Positions 23,401 to 33,268 of a DNA stretch of 64,000 bases are shown in pieces (positions within the stretch are counted from its first letter, which is position 1; every line of letters starts with the position of its first letter). Below the pieces are notes generated by a model. The model did no database searches and was not told where the DNA came from. It was given only the letters and a program-made list of their open reading frames with translations. The stretch covers positions 13,709,986 to 13,773,985 of the forward strand of contig OY482846.1 in NCBI GenBank assembly GCA_960531495.1, in the 5' to 3' direction. This DNA comes from Zeus faber. Its lineage: Eukaryota > Chordata > Actinopteri > Zeiformes > Zeidae. A program made the translations under genes and the position numbers.

Positions 23401-24793
23401 GGTTAGGTGAAGCTGGTGATAACAAAACAGGTGGCCGCAACGCAACTGTTTTTTGGAGTACATATTGTCTTGTTACGCACACACAGGGCTTTCATTAAGC
23501 GGAAAAGACAACGTGGGGCCATTTTCTTTTTCTAAATAGAGCAACTGGAGCTCCTTGTTGTCACACTCAACTTGCTCTTTTATGTCTTGATAAAGTATGG
23601 GAGGTCCCGACAAAAGGAAGCAATTAGCAGACTGAGGAGGCCCGGACTCCAAAGTTTTCAATGAACTCTATTGATGTGCAAAGATGACGAGGCTAAATTA
23701 CCGTGATGCCCATTAGGGCTAAATGGTAAGAAAGAAAGACAAGAGCAGGACAAATTAAGAGTGACATTTAGACAAAAAATATCCTCCTGGCCACATTCCC
23801 CTTCCTACTCGTAATACTGCAGTCATAATACAGAGGAGCTGACAGTAGATGTCAACACGTAATGCTTCTTCTCCACAGAATTCTAAACAGGATTTAAAGA
23901 TGGCCGATTATCATAATCTTATAATATAAATCAACTACACAGAACAAGGAATGAAATTGTTTACTTCACTATAAAAAGCTAAACAAATATGAAAGCAGGT
24001 ATTCAGCTAATACTCAAAGTGAAATACAGCTATTATCTATTAATGTATACAGCTATACTCCTATTAATGCAGCTCCTCAGACGATTTTACCAAGTATAAA
24101 ACTGTTATCTGAAACACTACTTGAGTTGATGTTATTTATTCTAACATCTAATCCAGAGGTTCCAAGCCTTTTCTCCCCACAGAGACCCCCGTAAATCACA
24201 CCTGATTCAATAATATATATTCTATCCCTTTAAAAGAGGCGATAAATACTTTTTTTTCCCCATGCATGTTTTAGCAGTTGGCGACCATTTTTGTCTAAAT
24301 TGATTGTATTTTCATGGTGGAGAGAGCAAGGTTTATAGGGCATACAATACATTAGAACGTATAGTCATGGATGTTTTTACAATTTATATTTGAACACTCA
24401 AATTTCAGAACCAACTTTTCACCATTGGGAAAAATCATCACTGATCTAATCACTCAAGCTTGAATTCACCCAAATATTCTGCTCAAAAATGACTTACCAC
24501 TAACTCTGCAAACATGGCGTCGAGCTCATCTTGCGCTGGCATGGGCAGCGATGGCTCCATGACATGGAGGGCAAAGTCCTCCCGCAGCCTGTAGGTGATC
24601 TCCGGGTGATCGTTGCCATTGAAACAGCAGAAAATGAAGGAGAGGCCGCTTCGGCCTCCGGCGCGCTTTCGAGGGGCCATGGCTGTCCGATGCGTTTGGC
24701 TGGATGGGGTAGGGAAGGAGGGAAGGGAGAGGCTTCTCCTGGGGCCTCTTCACAGCCTCCGCCACCTCAGCGTTCAGCCTCCGTCAGAGAGCG
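857..24793 (-). CDS. daam1: daam1: Dishevelled-associated activator of morphogenesis 1 (formin), complete coding gene
   Basis: The gene encodes a Diaphanous-related formin that nucleates and elongates actin filaments downstream of Dishevelled and Rho in non-canonical Wnt/planar cell polarity signalling, in the cytoplasm and at the cortex. I traced 25 coding exons with consistent GT-AG sites and phases, giving 3234 nt and 1077 residues; human DAAM1 has about 1078. Domains in order: GTPase-binding/FH3 region (about 45-430), coiled coil (about 440-520), proline-rich FH1 (521-598), FH2 (about 599-1000) and DAD with a basic tail (about 1030-1058). The start [20 protein letters not shown] and the residues ITYRLR favour DAAM1 over DAAM2. 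The ATG (24678-24680) has a GCC-ATG-G context. Exon positions are given in the following entries. The last intron (5.5 kb) and two 5' introns (4.1 and 2.5 kb) are the long ones. The sequence does not tell teleost copy a from copy b. The family assignment is from remembered human sequence, not a search. Confidence 0.96.
1454..1624 (-). CDS. daam1: daam1 exon: FH2 C-terminal helices
   Basis: 171 nt, phase 0-0, residues 950-1006, from [11 protein letters not shown] to RRARMEAQ. Acceptor CAG at 1625-1627, donor GTACAT. It contains the conserved [12 protein letters not shown] segment of the FH2 end and the start of a charged E/R-rich helix. Confidence 0.96.
2188..4133. mobile_element. hAT-like non-autonomous element, 1.95 kb
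   Basis: Terminal inverted repeats begin TAGGGCTGGGCC at both ends. Flanks are CTTTATAT (2180-2187) and CTTTATAC (4134-4141), a 7/8 match fitting the 8-bp target duplication of hAT elements. No transposase is visible. A smaller inverted-repeat unit (about 3171-3764, ends GCTGCTTTCAC) may be nested inside. It lies in the last daam1 intron. Confidence 0.75.
4572..5046 (-). pseudogene. Tc1-like transposase, C-terminal fragment
   Basis: It retains the second catalytic Asp (QQDNAPCH) and the Glu of PPEHLWD. Downstream of LEQ the frame changes, with readable Tc1 sequence in another frame. Confidence 0.9.
5081..6245. mobile_element. hAT-like element inserted inside the Tc1 transposase
   Basis: CATAGTG occurs directly on both sides (5074-5080 and 6246-6252), and removing the insert restores continuous Tc1 sequence. 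Ends CAAACCTGCCAACC and, inverted, CATACCTACCAACC match at 12 of 14. The right end has a 16-bp tandem duplication (6216-6231 and 6232-6247). No transposase is seen. Confidence 0.75.
6280..6794 (-). pseudogene. Tc1-like transposase, N-terminal fragment
   Basis: Paired-like helix-turn-helix DNA-binding half: [20 protein letters not shown], then [20 protein letters not shown]. The sequence becomes disrupted before the first catalytic Asp, close to the hAT insertion. Confidence 0.88.
7134..7265 (-). CDS. daam1: daam1 exon: FH2
   Basis: 132 nt, phase 0-0, residues 906-949, ELEFQKKR through [13 protein letters not shown]. Acceptor CAG, donor GTGAGTCC. It contains [19 protein letters not shown], almost identical to human DAAM1. 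Confidence 0.96.
7403..7463 (-). CDS. daam1: daam1 exon: FH2
   Basis: 61 nt, residues 885-905, (N)[20 protein letters not shown]. The first base completes the Asn codon split with the previous exon. Donor GTGAGTC. Confidence 0.95.
7575..7682 (-). CDS. daam1: daam1 exon: FH2
   Basis: 108 nt, residues 849-885, (K)[18 protein letters not shown] through PEAAKV(N). It is split in the Lys and Asn codons, and both junctions match neighbouring exons. NITLLHYL is a typical FH2 motif. Confidence 0.95.
7924..8092 (-). CDS. daam1: daam1 exon: FH2 signature [16 protein letters not shown]
   Basis: 169 nt, residues 793-849. It contains the FH2 signature [16 protein letters not shown], followed by [15 protein letters not shown]. 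The N-terminal part [16 protein letters not shown] differs from human IRSGSEEVFRSGALKQ, which is the most divergent patch I noticed in this domain. Confidence 0.95.
8267..8355 (-). CDS. daam1: daam1 exon: FH2
   Basis: 89 nt, residues 763-793, [17 protein letters not shown] and [12 protein letters not shown]. Acceptor CAG, donor GTGAGA. Split codons at both ends agree with the neighbours. Confidence 0.95.
9201..9307 (-). CDS. daam1: daam1 exon: FH2
   Basis: 107 nt, residues 728-763, [20 protein letters not shown] through DRFLYEMS(R). Donor GTACGG. Nearly identical to the human DAAM1 segment. Confidence 0.95.
9627..9711 (-). CDS. daam1: daam1 exon: FH2 knob region
   Basis: 85 nt, residues 699-727, [20 protein letters not shown] then LPKDMLEQ. 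Acceptor AAG rather than CAG; donor GTGCCT. Confidence 0.95.
10413..10510 (-). CDS. daam1: daam1 exon: FH2 lasso/linker with actin-binding Ile
   Basis: 98 nt, residues 667-699, [16 protein letters not shown] then [16 protein letters not shown]. The Ile in NILLS (about residue 695) corresponds to human DAAM1 Ile698, used in the literature as the actin-assembly mutant. The segment is three residues shorter than the human linker. A (UG)19 tract in the RNA lies about 50 nt upstream of its acceptor. Confidence 0.95.
10564..10601. repeat. (CA)19 microsatellite
   Basis: Simple repeat; reads (UG)n in daam1 RNA, about 50 nt upstream of exon 10413-10510. Confidence 0.95.
11099..11128 (-). CDS. daam1: daam1 30-nt microexon in the FH2 linker (alternative)
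   Basis: 30 nt, phase 0-0, encoding [10 protein letters not shown] (residues 657-666). It aligns with the human DFFVNSNSKQ segment that separates the 1078- and 1068-residue isoforms. Acceptor TAG, strong donor GTGAGTGC. Because it is in frame, skipping leaves the reading frame intact and shortens the FH2 linker. Three TGC triplets precede the acceptor, as in neural microexons. Confidence 0.93.
12364..12471 (-). CDS. daam1: daam1 exon: FH2 start
   Basis: 108 nt, phase 0-0, residues 621-656, [20 protein letters not shown] then [16 protein letters not shown]. It contains the conserved GTVW and FKILDLDD elements of the FH2 lasso. Donor GTACTG. Confidence 0.96.
12561..12860 (-). CDS. daam1: daam1 exon: FH1 proline-rich region and FH2 lasso
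   Basis: 300 nt, phase 0-0, residues 521-620. It encodes several runs of seven or eight prolines, the profilin-actin binding FH1 segment, then [20 protein letters not shown] (599-618), the FH2 lasso with its conserved Trp. The exon is strongly GC-rich, so a long plus-strand ORF of poly-Gly also appears here; it is a shadow. Confidence 0.96.
13348..13535 (-). CDS. daam1: daam1 exon: coiled coil
   Basis: 188 nt, residues 458-520. Charged heptad-like sequence, [20 protein letters not shown] to RLHELST, the dimerising coiled coil before FH1. Donor GTACGT. Confidence 0.95.
13648..13706 (-). CDS. daam1: daam1 exon: FH3/coiled-coil junction
   Basis: 59 nt, residues 438-458, [19 protein letters not shown]. 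Acceptor AAG, donor GTACCA. Codons split at both ends join correctly with flanking exons. Confidence 0.94.
14089..14227 (-). CDS. daam1: daam1 exon: FH3
   Basis: 139 nt, residues 392-438, [20 protein letters not shown] then [10 protein letters not shown] and [10 protein letters not shown]. The acceptor follows a several-hundred-base pyrimidine-rich minisatellite. Donor GTGAGC. Confidence 0.95.
14230..14945. repeat. purine-rich minisatellite (GAAAG / GTGCAAAGTAGAGG units)
   Basis: About ten degenerate copies of a unit containing TGCAAAGTAGAGG, spaced by GAAA and GGAA runs. The RNA of daam1 is pyrimidine-rich here, ending at the acceptor of exon 14089-14227. Confidence 0.85.
14994..15111 (-). 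CDS. daam1: daam1 exon: FH3
   Basis: 118 nt, residues 353-392, [20 protein letters not shown] then [19 protein letters not shown]. Acceptor CAG, donor GTAAGTG. Confidence 0.95.
15125..15157. repeat. (GT)n followed by a G run
   Basis: Simple repeat 13 bases upstream of the daam1 acceptor at 15112-15114. Confidence 0.9.
15244..15310 (-). CDS. daam1: daam1 exon: FH3
   Basis: 67 nt, residues 330-352, (R)[22 protein letters not shown]. Acceptor CAG, donor GTAAAG. Confidence 0.94.
16033..16136 (-). CDS. daam1: daam1 exon: FH3
   Basis: 104 nt, residues 296-330, [20 protein letters not shown] then [14 protein letters not shown](R). Acceptor TAG, donor GTACAG. Confidence 0.95.
16229..16339 (-). CDS. 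daam1: daam1 exon: GBD/FH3
   Basis: 111 nt, phase 0-0, residues 259-295, [20 protein letters not shown] then [17 protein letters not shown]. Acceptor CAG, donor GTAGGG. Confidence 0.95.
16430..16763 (-). CDS. daam1: daam1 exon: GTPase-binding/FH3 armadillo region
   Basis: 334 nt, residues 147-258, from [20 protein letters not shown] to [13 protein letters not shown]. It contains [20 protein letters not shown], a hallmark of formin GBD/FH3. Acceptor CAG, donor GTGGGC. Confidence 0.96.
16862..16956 (-). CDS. daam1: daam1 exon: GTPase-binding region
   Basis: 95 nt, residues 116-147, [20 protein letters not shown] then [11 protein letters not shown](R). Acceptor CAG. The donor GTGTCC is weak; the Arg codon is split AG|G. 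Confidence 0.95.
17664..17735 (-). CDS. daam1: daam1 exon: GTPase-binding region
   Basis: 72 nt, phase 0-0, residues 92-115, [20 protein letters not shown] then SMAA. Acceptor CAG, donor GTAAGTCC. It has no ORF-length signal of its own and was found by homology and splice sites. Confidence 0.94.
18151..18717. mobile_element. hAT-like MITE, 567 bp
   Basis: Flanks ACTTAGAC (18143-18150) and ACTGAGAC (18718-18725) match at 7 of 8. Ends start TAGTGTTTGAC and, inverted, TAGGGTGTGAC; CCGATAT motifs recur near both ends. In daam1 intron 17736-21865. Confidence 0.65.
20178..20206. repeat. (CTC)n trinucleotide repeat
   Basis: Simple repeat in a daam1 intron. Confidence 0.9.
20361..20405. repeat. (TG)n microsatellite
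   Basis: Simple repeat in a daam1 intron. Confidence 0.95.
21866..21955 (-). CDS. daam1: daam1 exon: GTPase-binding region
   Basis: 90 nt, phase 0-0, residues 62-91, [20 protein letters not shown] then [10 protein letters not shown]. Acceptor CAG, donor GTAAAA. [14 protein letters not shown] is shared by DAAM1 and DAAM2. Confidence 0.96.
21956..24497. other. daam1 intron, nothing recognised
   Basis: AT-rich intron between the first two coding exons; short ORFs only. Confidence 0.65.
24498..24793 (-). CDS. daam1: daam1 start-codon exon with 5' UTR
   Basis: Coding part 24498-24680 (183 nt, residues 1-61, MAPRKR to ELV). Bases 24681-24793 are 5' UTR, because a good acceptor (TTTGTCTCCACAG) ends at 24794. 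Donor GTAAGTC. At least one non-coding exon therefore lies to the right. Confidence 0.94.
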
Positions 24794-27780
24794 CTGTGGA
24801 GACAAAACAAAGGAGATTTAAGTGAAAAGAAAAATCGATGAGTCTTAAAAGGTGAACAAGCAAAGGAGAAATGAATCCTAAGTGCGCTATTAACAAAGCC
24901 AAGGCTTTTGTCAGGGTAAAAAAAAAAAAAAAAAATTAAAATGGAAGCTATTAGGGGCTGTCCCCTGAAAGTCGACAAGTCGAATCATCAGTCAGAAGCC
25001 CGACAGTCGATTGAGATTCTTCACGTCGAGCAGTCAAACCAAACAAATAGCCCAATTATTCAATTCCTTAAAATGGGGATGACATTAACTCCCAGGCAAC
25101 GTAAACTGTTGTATAGCGTTGAGTTCCCCGACTTATAATTTGTCATTCTACTTCAGTTGAGGGCGACGCCATTATAATTTATAATTCAGATGAAATGTGC
25201 TGTGCCATTTCAGTGGCCGCATGCATAGGTTTTAATTACACAGTTTAGAGTGTTGGACAAAGAGAAAGGGGTGGTGCTTGAAACAGACACTTCAATTTGT
25301 CTGGATTAGTGAATTCAGACTCTCATTCTCCTCCTTTCCTTCACAAACGCAAAGGAGCATCAAATTTTCCTCTCGAGAACTAATAAGTACTGATTAAAAG
25401 TGTCGATTTACAGCGGTAGAGTTGTTTTATTTTATTCTTTATCGATGAATGACACAGATGGCTCGTGCAATTTTATGATGCAGGCAAACAGGTGTGAAAA
25501 CCCAACTTTGATGACGTTCAATGATCACTGATCTTTGTCATCCTGATCGCCACCGCCGTCACCCCCAGACTCATCAGGTAAAACAAAACACGCTTGGATG
25601 ACGCGCTCTCCCAACAGCTGTTTTGCCAGTTGTCACTGGGGAAATGTGTGCTATTGCAGCAACAGCCCTGCCTTACCCTCGCGGCTCTCCAGTGAGCACA
25701 GCTGTTCCAAATGCACCGCATTTCTGGAGAGGGTTGAGTGTATTACAACATGCAGTCGGCATCGGTGGCAAATTTCCCCCAAATCCTATTGTTCGCTTTG
25801 TACTCCTGTTTTCTTGTGTTTACAAGGTTTTTGAGCAGAGAACGGTTTTGAGAGCCAAGTCAGTTTACAACTATTACACATTAACACAATGATAGACATT
25901 TTTGCTGCAGAAGAGAAAGCAACACACTATGCGGTTAAAACTGAAGCAGATCGTGTATGATTAACAGGCCAGTGGAGAATTTGTTAAAGATAAATTGGAA
26001 TTGAAACGTGAAGCTTTGGTTCAGGGTTCAGTAGTTAACCTCGAAAATATCTGTGGGAGTTGAAAGGGCTGCGGTGTGGGAACACTGACCCGCTGGTTAG
26101 GCGAGGAATGATAAAAGGGTAAAAGGAAAATAGCACAGATAACCAGGAGGTCACTTGTGCCTTTCATCACAAACTGCTGAAACTGTGTTTTGGCAAATAA
26201 TCCACTTGCAGCAGCTAGTACGTATGTGTGTATTCCCCTCACCTGATTTTGGATAGAGACTTTTCCCAGGGAGCTGTTTGTCACATTCTATATTTAATCT
26301 GGAATCTCACTGTTACTTCAGTGTATCGCAAACAAAGCCAACATTCAAAAAAACAATCCAGGCCTGGATAGGTAAGTTCGATTAAACTGTTGTCTTGAAT
26401 TACAGTCACACAGACCACATTTCTACTGACCACTTCAATACGGAGAGTTAAAATTTATTACAATAATTGATTTTAACAGTGAAATGGATAAGATAGGACT
26501 ACCGTGTTTTGGGACCACTTGCATACATGGTATCTGATGCTGAGAGCTATCCATTTTCACTAAGGTCTTTGTGAGACATTTTAATGAGGTATGGGTGGAA
26601 ATAAATTAACCCTTTCATTTTAATAGCAGCTACACGCTTGTTGCTTTGGAAAGTCTGCAGTAAAACTAAAAGAAATTAGAAATTGCTTGGTGTTCAATGT
26701 GGCAACACATTTGTTTTATCTGTCAGTGTAGTTGTATTTGTGGAATAGTCTGTAAGTGAATTGACCCTGTGTGCCAATAACAATATGTCTTTGTGTCATC
26801 AAAAAAAGGCTTATCTAAAGGCTTGTGTAAACTGTACTGGCAAGAGGTGTACTAAAATGGAATATATTGGAACATTGTTGGATTTTGAGGAACAAGGTTA
26901 AGGTGTTTGCACACCTCTTGTCAAGGCAAGGCTCAATAGCTAATGTCTAGTACACAAATAGTACAGGTGGTAGCTGTAGTATAGTAAACAGTATACAAAT
27001 GTACAGCTTCAAATACAGCACCTAGTATAGCCCCTAAAGCCCCTAAAAATATAGAAAAGCCCCTGTATGCATTAGTTAGGGATGTGTGGTCCAGGCTGCC
27101 CAATGGCCAAACGTTGATTAACGTACACAGCTACTAACCGCTCCATAACAAATTGAATTGTGTTTATTTTGACACATCCTTGACTTTTCCAAATAGACGA
27201 CCAGAGGCCTCAACAGCAGCTGCTTGGCTTCCCATTCACCAACTATTCCAATGTGAAGGGAGGGAGGCTTTACAATGTCCTCTTTGACCATATTAGTCCA
27301 GAAAACTGCACCCATCTCTTCCATTAGCTAATGGTAGCTGTAAACTGTGTAAATTCTCAAAGCCAGCTCTGATCCCCGTCCAAGTGCAGGAACCGGCGGA
27401 TGGGCCGTGATTCTGCCATATGGGGGAATAGCGGGTACAAAGATATACAAGCCCCAGTGCTCCGACAATGGCCCAGAAACATCTCTATCTGAGGGTCAAG
27501 TTTCCAAGTGTGCTGTGACAAAGGCCTGTCAGAACAGGAGGACATTCCAATCATAGTCAGGCATGCCTTGTGACCCTGAACAGCTTCCATACAACAACAC
27601 CTCGTGCTGTCAACTTACAATCCACACAGTGATCCCTGTTTACTGTAATTCTCATGTTGCTTTAATACACAGAAGACCCACAAATACACCATAGCCCTTT
27701 TCCGTTTGCACTGAAAGCCGTAAATCCACTGATAATGCTCAATATTGGCGTAATATGGGAAAAGGAGCCGGTGTTGATGT
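24794..27780. other. non-coding DNA upstream of the daam1 start exon
   Basis: Probably daam1 first intron. A TAGGGGCTGTCCCC sequence with AGTCGAC repeats (about 24950-25030) looks like one end of another transposon relic. No gene. Confidence 0.55.
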
Positions 27781-27789
27781 TCTGTAAAA

Positions 27790-28340
27790 TTTGTTCGGTA
27801 AATTTCTCCACTCTTGACCTCGTATCATTTTATCATAAAACATTCGGAAAAATGGCAAGTCCGATCCGATCCCTGGTGCTCCGCTGCAAAAACGAGAAAC
27901 TGAAAATTAAATGAAATGTCCAGTCTCTACAGAGACAGGTTTTCATGTTTCTTAAAAATGCCACTCTGATCCAAGACATTAGGGATGGATAGGGGCAATG
28001 GATGATGTAGGTCACTTTGTGAAGTATAAAGTGGTTTCAGTGCGGTGACATCGGGCACAAGAGCTTCGCCTGCCCATCGACTGCACCCGGAGCACGGAGC
28101 CAAAAAGGGAATGAGCAGACAGGGAGAGGCAGAACGGGTGGAGTAAGTTCCTTCTCCGGAGGCAGAGAGTGTAGGACAGGTTGAAAATGATCAAACTGAT
28201 TTAATAACATTGGGTTCAGGTTATTGCGTCCGGGGACAAGGGCTCTGTCCCCAGCTCCGTCAGCAGAGGGTACAGAGTCCGTCCGGGAGGGGCGGGGAGA
28301 CTGGGAGGTGGAAACTGAAGCGCTGGTCTCTGAATGGCAG
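27790..28340 (+). pseudogene. relic of a fish LINE ORF1 with zinc knuckle
   Basis: Plus-strand fragments read GKMASPIRSLVLRCKNEKLK, QVFMFLKNATLIQDIR and WFQCGDIGHKSFACP, with stops between. The last is a CCHC zinc knuckle whose first Cys is now Trp. This resembles ORF1 of fish Tx1/L1-type LINEs. No reverse transcriptase is seen. Confidence 0.65.
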
Positions 28341-28344
28341 GAAT

Positions 28345-31300
28345 AAAAATAAACCAATTCAGATTATACGGCTATTGCCGACAGATTGTCCAAACCATCG
28401 CATCTACACTGGACATAACGTATTAAACCTAACCCATTACGTAATGTATCTGTAACAGTCATCTAATGTAGGAACAGACTCCATATGGAAGTTCTCCATA
28501 AAGGAGACGAATGTGTGAATGACCTACTGCCTTTGCCGGATATTTTTTATCCAGCAATGTTATGGATTTCATGTGGGAAATCATTGTAAACAGGCAGGCA
28601 AATACAATTTAAATGGATGGTTGATGGTCCACTGCAAGCCTGTTTGTTATGTACCTTAGTTTGCCAAATGTAGTCTGTGTAAGACAATAACTGCTAAACA
28701 TTTTACTTTCTAGTCCGTTTTTCATGGAATTAACCTTGATTTTAGTGCCTGGAGGTTTTAATTTTACTCGCAAGATTTATTTGAATGCACACCATTTCTC
28801 TTGCAGGCTGCTGTTTACTGTACTGGGCAAATCTGTTTCATTCCCATTCATTCATTCACAAGGATCTGACAATAAAACCCGCCGACCCACACACGGGGAG
28901 ACACTTCTGTCTTTGTCTCCAGGAGATTTCCATCCGTGGATGGCCTCGTTGTTTCTTGACCATGTGGTTTGGCTGGTGACCTGGCCTGCCTCCAAATTGT
29001 AAGAAAAATCCTAGTGTTTGTAAAGTGAGTGTGAGCCGGTGCATGGCGCCACGAACCGCTCTATTTAACCTGCTTCTCTGACAGGTCTGCTGGAGGGAAG
29101 ACAGAAGCAAGGAAGAGCACCCAAAACTAAACAGAGAAGCCCTTACGTTCTTGGAACATGTGAACAAAGCAAGTGGAACGGCTGATCCGTTTCATCTGCT
29201 TCTTTCTCACCTTTTTCTCGACTCTTTTCCCAAAACGTTGTTCTTCTATGCTATCTGAATCCTGAACATTTAGTATTGCCTGATAATGAGTATTGATCAC
29301 ATCTTTACTGAATGGTATAGATTTAGACAATTGTTCTTTAATATCTCACAAGTTAGATACTGTATGTCTTGGTATCACATTTAGTATTCTGGATATTCAT
29401 CAATACTGAGACCCGGTTGTAGCCTGACGGCTAATGAACCATCCTGGTATGCCCTGGATTCTACTTTGAAGTAAACCAACATAGTCTAATGAGTGATCAA
29501 CTAAACAGAACCATTGCTATAACCAATACAGAATTCAACCTTGGAGACAATACACAGTGGACAGTAATGTATTAGGAACAGATGTGTGAAATGCCTCCTT
29601 CTCTACCAGATGGCATTCCTCGGCAGAATTTGGCAACTACAGGTCCTTTCAAATTTTCAATATCTACAACTACGATATCAAGTGAGCCTTTGGGGCCCAC
29701 ACATTAGTTAGCTATAAGACGACAGAGCTTAAAAGTTCTTCCAAGGTGGGAATTGAGCAAAGCAGAATGGCAGGACAGTTCGAGGGGTAATATCTCCACT
29801 CACTTGAACATATTGAATCTTATAGGTCTACTAAAGAACATATACATCAATTTGAAAGGGGATCAAACTTGTGCGATTGATGTGTAAATAACTGCCTTCC
29901 ACCTTTTAAATGTCAGGACATTTACTCATGGACTCTCATACCCACTCGGCCCACAAATGCGTATAGCTCCAGTTGTGTTATAGGCGCACCAGCGAAGCAT
30001 TTGGTGGACGGCCATTTAATCTTCTTTTCTGATTTAGGATTTGGCTTAGATTTGCATGCAGATGAAATTTTATTCTATGGGTCACATTTGCAGAGCAATG
30101 AGGCCCGTTCAGTTTCATACTGTCCAGTTTCTTAGAGTGGCTCTTATTTACATCTGCACGCTGTCATGTTCATGTAATTATATTTGCAGAAGAGTGTAGT
30201 TCTTAGACTTTAGATCTCTAGATCTTGACTTGATGATCTACTGGTTTGGTAATACATGATGATGAATTGCTCCTAACAAGGCAAGGCAAGTCTGTGATGA
30301 CATCAAATTACTCTGGCTGTAGCGCTACTCCACTGAAAATAAATGAACACTCATTTGCACGCTTGTTTGGGCTGTGAAACTTTTAATTTGCTGCAGTTAT
30401 TGAACAGAAACTGTAGAAGAAACATATCTAGAGTAATGGTCTTACTAAATATTAGTTTGTTTATTTTGACTGCTCCAATAACAGATCCAGATTTAATATA
30501 TATATGAACAAAGTGATTGGCTTTCTCCCGTTTAGAAAAGCAGTAAAACCTCAGTGAAACTAAACTTAACAACTAAACATAAAGATCATGATTATAGATA
30601 TTATTAATGGCACCATTAGCTGCCGTTTCAAACCACAATGAGCAAAGCATCCACATACTTTGACACATGGTGGAAGATAAACTGGGCCATGACAGAAATG
30701 CAGACTGTCAAGTAAAGAGGAGATTAAAATCAATCATCGCAGGTTAGTCAAGCAAGAGAAAACCGCCACACTGCCCTCCATCCTGAAACTGGTTAATCTC
30801 TGGCAGAACCATATCCATCCTGGAGCATTTATCCACATGTGGGTCTTAGGGCATATGCACAGGTCACATGACTAAGGGCCCTGGGTGCTCATGGAAGTAG
30901 CACAGAAGATCTCTCCTCAGATTACAGGATTATCCGACAGAGACACAGAGACGGCCCAGAGAAAGAGATGACGAGATAGACAGACGGACGCTCAGGAGAA
31001 ACTATCTCTCCATCTGAACAGATTGGCTACGTTCCTCCATCTGTCAGCAAGTTGGCTGTGAGACTAAATGTGTAACCGAGTGCACCTTGGCAGATTGTGT
31101 CAATTAGTGGAGGAGTGTTGTTCTGCTAAAGGGAAATGGCAGGTAGCTCTGACATCAATCTAGGCTAACTCCTAATATTTATAAAACGTACTAGGCAAGA
31201 AATAAGCAAGAACACCTCTACTACTAAGTATGAAAGCAGTGTATTGCTTGTCTTTTAAGGCCCAGCCATAAATGTATTACCTGCAACTGAACTTAGAGGA

Positions 31301-33200
31301 TCAATAACAACTCCCCTCGTTCGTGGCACATAAGGTAATCAAAATTGCATATTTTCCATAATCTTTCTTAAAACAAATAAACTCAGTTATGCTTTACAGA
31401 GACTGATGATGACTGATGATCATGACTAACACATTTAAGCCATCATGACAATGTATTATGTTATGGACAGGCCTTACATCACCATCCACACCCATCTCAA
31501 GCATTTTCTTTTGGCGCAGGTTAATAAAATAGTGTAGCAGGATGGAGCCACATACTGTGTGCTAAACATATCAGGAGTGCCATTACATAGGTCTGTCTAC
31601 TGATGCGTTTTCTCAGCCTTTAACTCTCACAGTGCCGTCGTTAAAGTGCTTGTGATAATTCAATCATGACAACGAAGGTGTTAATGTGTTGGATAGCCCG
31701 AGAAAATGTGTTGTTTATCCATCAGAACCCTTTCCAACACAGAAGCTTGGGCGGATCTCTTGTTGATAAAGCACGGCTTGGTAGATTAAGTGCTCTGATT
31801 GGGAAACAGTCACTGTGGAACATTGTCTTTTTCTTGTCTTCTTTTTTGTGCAGCTCTTTTTCCTAAGGCAAGGCTGGAAGCCGGATATGCGAGGAGCGAT
31901 ACCATATTTGTTTCAACCTTTGCATTCAATTCAGGTAACTGCTGCATAAAAATAAGGCTTTTCTCCTGTTAGTTTATTTGATTACCGGAAAATAATACAG
32001 ACAAAACTGTGCCTCCTTGGGACAGGTTCAAATTTAGTGGCGTTCCCCTTTAAATCCGCTGAACGCAAGGGCGAGCAAAAATGTAAATTTAGAATTGGGG
32101 AGTGTCAGACTGAAATGTAGGGAGGACAAAGATTAAACGTCAGGTTAAAAAGCTGCTGCTCTTTCCTCAGGCAGGGTTGTCAAACTTGTTCTGCGTACAG
32201 ATTCTGTGCTACCCCCTACTTTTTAACATGTTGACATTCTTCCCTGGGTCAACCCTCTGAATCGAGGTTAGACGCAGGGCAACGTAGAAAAGTACTTAAC
32301 ATGTGACAATATGCTCTGCACATTAGAGCCCAGTAATTTTTTTTTAGCTATCTGGCCAAGATCCAAAAAAATGTCAGTTTAGGTTAAGAAAAAAAAAAAC
32401 GAAAAAACAATTACACCTTTACTTGCTGCTCCCAACTAGAGAAAATCCAGACAGAAAAAGGGATTAAGTTTACGCTCCAGCACAGATGTCAAGATTTGGG
32501 TGCCTCACCCACCTTAGGACACTAACCCAACCTTTTGCCTCAAGTCATTAATTACCAAGGGTGTTCTCTACTTCAGGACATTACTGTATCATTATATTTT
32601 TGTGGTTATGGTGCTTTCAAAAGTTAGTAAATTAGTAAAATCCTGCATGCCCCGATGTTCTCATTGGCTATTATCAGTGGAACATTAAACAGCGAAACGT
32701 GTTGGATCGTGGCCGTTTCACCACTCGTTATGGCAACATACTGTATAAACACAGCATTTCATAATCTTAATAATATCTACTCAAAGGTCATGTGGAGTCA
32801 ATATATTTGACTTGTAGATTTACGCAGACAAGGGAGGGAGTCACTGGTGTTATTAACGCCAATGTGAATCATCCTAAACCACGCCTGCATTTCTGATAAA
32901 GCATCCAGGCAACATCATTTTCCTTCACATAGCTATCTTTTTTCCTTAAGATAGCATGGGAAATGGAAAAAAAACAAAACAAAGCCCAGTCAACTTTGGA
33001 AAACTGCTTACTTGGACTTTGGATACAAAGGACGTAAAGGGAACATTTATCAAGGAGTAATAATCGTAACTCCCTCTATGCCTTACAGTTAGCCGTCAAC
33101 CTGTCAAAATCAAGAACATAAATACTCTCTACTACCATCATGCGCAAGTTATTTTGAAGGTATGTCAATCATGGGTGTAGAGTTTTTTCACTCACATCAC
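28345..33200. other. non-coding DNA, nothing recognised
   Basis: No ORF above about 100 codons, no RNA gene and no clear repeat seen by eye. Confidence 0.6.
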
Positions 33201-33254
33201 ACGCAGGAGTCTCTGCCCTGCAGTCTGCGCTTCCAAATCCCTACCCCTGACTCA

Positions 33255-33268
33255 GTTGCCATGGTAAC
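33255..33268. promoter_or_regulatory. perfect RFX X-box motif
   Basis: GTTGCCATGGTAAC is a 14-bp palindrome equal to the strong RFX-family X-box. It lies about 8.5 kb upstream of the daam1 coding start. Confidence 0.5.

Noticed and set aside
24950..25140. Possible further hAT-type element (TAGGGGCTGTCCCC with AGTCGAC repeats)
   Set aside because: Only one end is visible; no inverted partner or target duplication could be found.
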